Of a DNA stretch of 17,099 nt, positions 15,089-17,099 are shown piece by piece (position 1 is the stretch's first letter; each line of letters starts with the position of its first letter). The stretch comes from Lachnospiraceae bacterium UBA3732 (GTDB taxonomy: Bacteria; Bacillota; Clostridia; Lachnospirales; Lachnospiraceae), in assembly GCA_002372545.1 (NCBI GenBank), contig DFHD01000073.1:1-17099 (forward strand), in the 5' to 3' direction. The notes below the pieces were generated by a model that was given only the letters and a program-made list of their open reading frames with translations, searched no databases and was not told the DNA's origin. The translations under genes were made by a program, and so were the position numbers.

Positions 15089-15102
15089 TTGTATAGATAC
15101 AA
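15089..15102. promoter_or_regulatory. Possible operator, palindrome TTGTAT-AG-ATACAA
   Basis: Perfect 6-bp half-sites around a 2-bp centre, lying between the two divergent promoters and 31 bp upstream of the metF -35. The motif is AT-rich and could occur by chance. No regulator is identified. Confidence 0.3.
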
Positions 15103-15132
15103 CCAGAGTAAAGCAGGAACACTTTCGTTCAT

Positions 15133-15161
15133 TTGTTTTTTTGGGACAGAAAGGGTATAAT
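15133..15161 (+). promoter_or_regulatory. metF promoter
   Basis: TTGTTT (15133-15138), 17 bp, TATAAT (15156-15161). The -10 is perfect and the -35 weak, so an activator or upstream element may matter. The leader of about 80 nt is too short for a complete SAM riboswitch. Confidence 0.65.
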
Positions 15162-15247
15162 GTATCTTATCGGTTGTTGATCGGGGGAGGATCTCTCCGG
15201 TGGACCCCAGGTGTTAAATGTGCGGATCAAGAAATGAGGTATTTGCG

Positions 15248-16135
15248 GTGAAGATCATAGATATTCTGAACAGAAAGAATATGTCGCTTTCCTTTGAGGT
15301 ATTTCCGCCGAAGAGGGAGGATGGCTTTGACAGTGTAAAGCAGGCAACGGAGGAGATTGCTGCCGCCCGCCCTGCTTTTATGAGTGTAACCTATGGAGCG
15401 GGGGGCGGAACCAGCCGGTTTACGATGGAGATCGCCCAGAATATTGAACAGAAATATCACGTGCCTACGCTTGCGCATCTGACCTGTGTATCTTCCAGCC
15501 GGGAGATGGTGCGGGCCAGGATCGGCGAAATGAAAAGGATGGGCATTGAGAATGTCATGGCTCTGCGTGGGGATCTGACGCCGGAGCTTGAAAAGTCGGA
15601 CCCTGCCGGATGGGATTACCGTTATGCGGTTCAGCTGGTGGAGGAACTTCGGGAAAGCGGCGGCTTCTGCATCGGTGCGGCCTGCTATCCGGAGGTGCAT
15701 CCGGACAGCGTGAATCAGAAGGAGGATCTGCAGCACATCAAAGAAAAGGTGGATGCCGGTGCCGAGTTTCTGACGACCCAGATGGTCTTTGACAATAATC
15801 TCTTTTTCAATTTCCTCTATAAGCTTAGGGAGATCGGGGTAACGGTTCCGGTTCTGCCGGGCATCATGCCCATCACCAACGCCAATCAGGTGAAAAGAGC
15901 CATTAAGCTTTCCGGCTCCTTTATGCCACAGCGGTTTAAGAGCATTGTGGATTATTTCGGCAACGATCCGGAGGCCATGAAGCAGGCGGGGATCGCCTAT
16001 GCCACAGATCAGATTATCGATCTTTACGCCAACGGCATTACCAATGTACACGTGTATTCCATGAATAAACCAGATGTGGCAAAGGCCATTCTGGATAACC
16101 TTTCTCAGATCCTGGGGAAGGATTTCGCCCGGTAA
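15248..16135 (+). CDS. metF: 5,10-methylenetetrahydrofolate reductase
   Basis: Cytosolic FAD-dependent TIM-barrel enzyme converting methylene-THF to methyl-THF, the methyl donor for methionine synthesis (also part of the methyl branch of acetogenesis where present). The protein is 295 aa, normal for MetF. Motifs: LSFEVFPPK at the N terminus (catalytic-Glu region), SVTYGAGGG, HLTCVSSS, ALRGDLTPE and GAACYPEVHP. The longest frame starts with an ATG at 15218, but its upstream SD is weak. The GTG at 15248 has GAGG (15236-15239) 8 nt upstream and gives the canonical beginning (M)KIIDILNRKNMSLSFEVFPPK, so it is chosen. No metV or corrinoid genes are adjacent, so methionine synthesis rather than the Wood-Ljungdahl pathway is the simpler role. 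It converges with the ABC gene, 88 bp apart, with no good terminator visible between. Confidence 0.95.
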   Translation: MKIIDILNRKNMSLSFEVFPPKREDGFDSVKQATEEIAAARPAFMSVTYGAGGGTSRFTMEIAQNIEQKYHVPTLAHLTCVSSSREMVRARIGEMKRMGIENVMALRGDLTPELEKSDPAGWDYRYAVQLVEELRESGGFCIGAACYPEVHPDSVNQKEDLQHIKEKVDAGAEFLTTQMVFDNNLFFNFLYKLREIGVTVPVLPGIMPITNANQVKRAIKLSGSFMPQRFKSIVDYFGNDPEAMKQAGIAYATDQIIDLYANGITNVHVYSMNKPDVAKAILDNLSQILGKDFAR

Positions 16136-16223
16136 AGAGGAGGATATGCAGGGTGATCCGGGAAGACCTCGCCGGTAAAGGTGCACAGGTGAGCTCAAAC
16201 AGGAGTTCAGGATCATATCGGAT

Positions 16224-17099
16224 TCAGGTGGATAATTTCTGCCGGATATCTTCATAATATTGCAGGACATCCGTTCCATAGATTTCTATCATCCGGTCCC
16301 GGGAGAGCATTTCTCCGGCGGGACCGGTTTGTATTTTATCTTCTATTATTTCACCGGCGAGCGCATCTCCGGTGCGGCCATCTCCGCCCAAAGAGCTTTC
16401 GGCGTCTGGCTTTCGTCTGCCATCTCCGCCCGAAGAGCTTTCGGCGGCGGTATTTTTGCCGGGGCTTTCGGGCTTCATCAGGAGGATATTGTCTGCTACA
16501 AGGGCTGCGCTGCCTACATCATGGAAAACGGCAATGGCGGTGTTGGACCACGGCTTTCCGTTTACTTCGGTAGTACCCCCGGCCCACCGGGAAAGATCCC
16601 GGAGAAGTGCCTGCCGGTACCGGAGATCCAGATGATTGGTGGGCTCATCCAAAAGAATGACAGGGGTTTCCTGCGCCAGTGTACGGGCAAGAAGAACCCT
16701 TTGCAGCTGGCCGCCGGAAAGCTGATCCAGACGTTTATTCGAAAGCTCCCGGATATCGGTCTCTTCCATGATCCGCATGACGGCTTCCCGGTCTTCCGGG
16801 CCGGGGCCGCCCAGCCGCTCCCGGAGAGTGCCCTTCTGGCGTGCGTAGCGCCCCATGAGGATCGTCTCGTATACCGTGTAGGAAAAATAGGAAGAGGAGA
16901 ATTGCGGAAGCATACTGATATAGCCGGAAAGCTCCTTCCGGGGAATGGCCGCCAGCTCCCGGGCGCCGTTCTTTTCTCTGCCCTTTTTTGTGGAACCGGC
17001 ATCTGTCTGTTCCGGGCTGCCCGGGGCAGGGTCGGATGAACCGCCTTCTTTCTTTCCGGCGTTCTCCTGAATGGAGGAGGGGGCTTCTAGCCGCAGGCT
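16224..17099 (-). CDS. ABC transporter ATPase, iron-siderophore/cobalamin type (5' end beyond window)
   Basis: About 291 C-terminal residues are visible; the frame is open to the right edge and Walker A lies outside. Seen in order: Q-loop region ISMLPQFSSSYFSYTVYETILMGRYAR, signature LSGGQLQRV, Walker B VILLDEPTNHLDL, and H-loop VFHDVGSAALVAD. The VxExILMGRY pattern is that of FepC/FhuC/BtuD ATPases, which energise import of ferric-siderophores, heme or cobalamin through FecCD-type permeases. Two insertions are unlike the family. A hydrophilic segment of about 44 residues (16953-17084) replaces the short loop before the Q-loop. A Gly/Ser-rich stretch of about 40 residues (16357-16476) splits the C-terminal strand region and contains a 14-residue duplication. 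Partner permease and binding protein would lie to the right. The substrate is not determinable here. Confidence 0.9.
   Translation of the reverse strand, partial: SLRLEAPSSIQENAGKKEGGSSDPAPGSPEQTDAGSTKKGREKNGARELAAIPRKELSGYISMLPQFSSSYFSYTVYETILMGRYARQKGTLRERLGGPGPEDREAVMRIMEETDIRELSNKRLDQLSGGQLQRVLLARTLAQETPVILLDEPTNHLDLRYRQALLRDLSRWAGGTTEVNGKPWSNTAIAVFHDVGSAALVADNILLMKPESPGKNTAAESSSGGDGRRKPDAESSLGGDGRTGDALAGEIIEDKIQTGPAGEMLSRDRMIEIYGTDVLQYYEDIRQKLST
16377..16446. repeat. 42-bp-period direct repeat inside the ABC ATPase gene
   Basis: A 28-bp sequence (16377-16404) recurs at 16419-16446 with one mismatch (A to G). The period is 42 bp, exactly 14 codons. In protein it reads ESSSGGDGR and ESSLGGDGR, so the linker grew by in-frame duplication. 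Confidence 0.9.

Noticed and set aside
15218..15247. ATG at 15218 as the metF start
   Set aside because: Weak SD and ten extra residues unlike MetF; the GTG at 15248 has a well-spaced GAGG and gives the canonical N terminus.
16137..16178. Ten-codon frame with a strong AGGAGG-type SD after metF (MQGDPGRPRR)
   Set aside because: Too short and too basic to support as a gene; no second evidence.
16260..17039. 259-codon plus-strand frame opposite the ABC ATPase
   Set aside because: The minus strand carries the ABC signature, Walker B and H-loop; the plus frame is a shadow.

Overview
The window reads as chromosome of an anaerobic, gut-type Clostridia, most likely a Lachnospiraceae member. This is inferred from protein types and style: an oxygen-sensitive class III ribonucleotide reductase, type III glutamine synthetase, LytTR signalling, strong SD sequences, TTGACA/TATAAT promoters and moderate GC. 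No rRNA or other marker fixes a genus. I see no phage, IS transposase, tRNA, rRNA or CRISPR array.

Layout. 1-1010 (-) is the N-terminal third of a P-type Ca2+-ATPase, cut by the left edge just before its DKTGT motif. A divergent control region (1083-1186) carries two NrdR-type boxes and a consensus promoter for nrdD (1235-3490, +). Next come a 7-TM AgrC-like sensor with a degenerate kinase end (3636-4793) and an intact LytTR response regulator (4847-5551), then a GC-rich unexplained stretch, a terminator, and a small membrane PH-domain protein (5800-6345). A 162-bp near-symmetric palindrome (6358-6519) separates that gene from metY (6629-7903, O-acetylhomoserine sulfhydrylase). glnN (8183-10285) follows, with a long leader made of a hairpin and an 11-bp tandem repeat. 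After a 334-bp gene-free gap come a small alpha/beta hydrolase (10620-11183) and a HAD phosphatase (11251-11952). The HAD gene runs tail-to-tail into, and overlaps by 26 bp, a PAS-GGDEF-EAL-PAS-PAS-GGDEF protein (11927-14971, -). metF (15248-16135, +) is divergent from that gene. The right edge cuts an iron/cobalamin-type ABC ATPase (16224-17099, -) with two low-complexity insertions.

How the genes fit together. Most are housekeeping metabolism: dNTP supply (nrdD), nitrogen assimilation (glnN), and sulfur/one-carbon supply for methionine (metY, metF). Interspersed are signalling modules: the LytTR pair and c-di-GMP turnover. Transcription units look short, most with their own promoter.

The best candidates for something undescribed are the 162-bp palindrome, the 11-bp repeat leader of glnN, the sensor lacking recognisable kinase motifs beside an intact regulator, and the in-frame 42-bp duplication inside the ABC ATPase. 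I see no clear new multi-gene defence or biosynthetic system.
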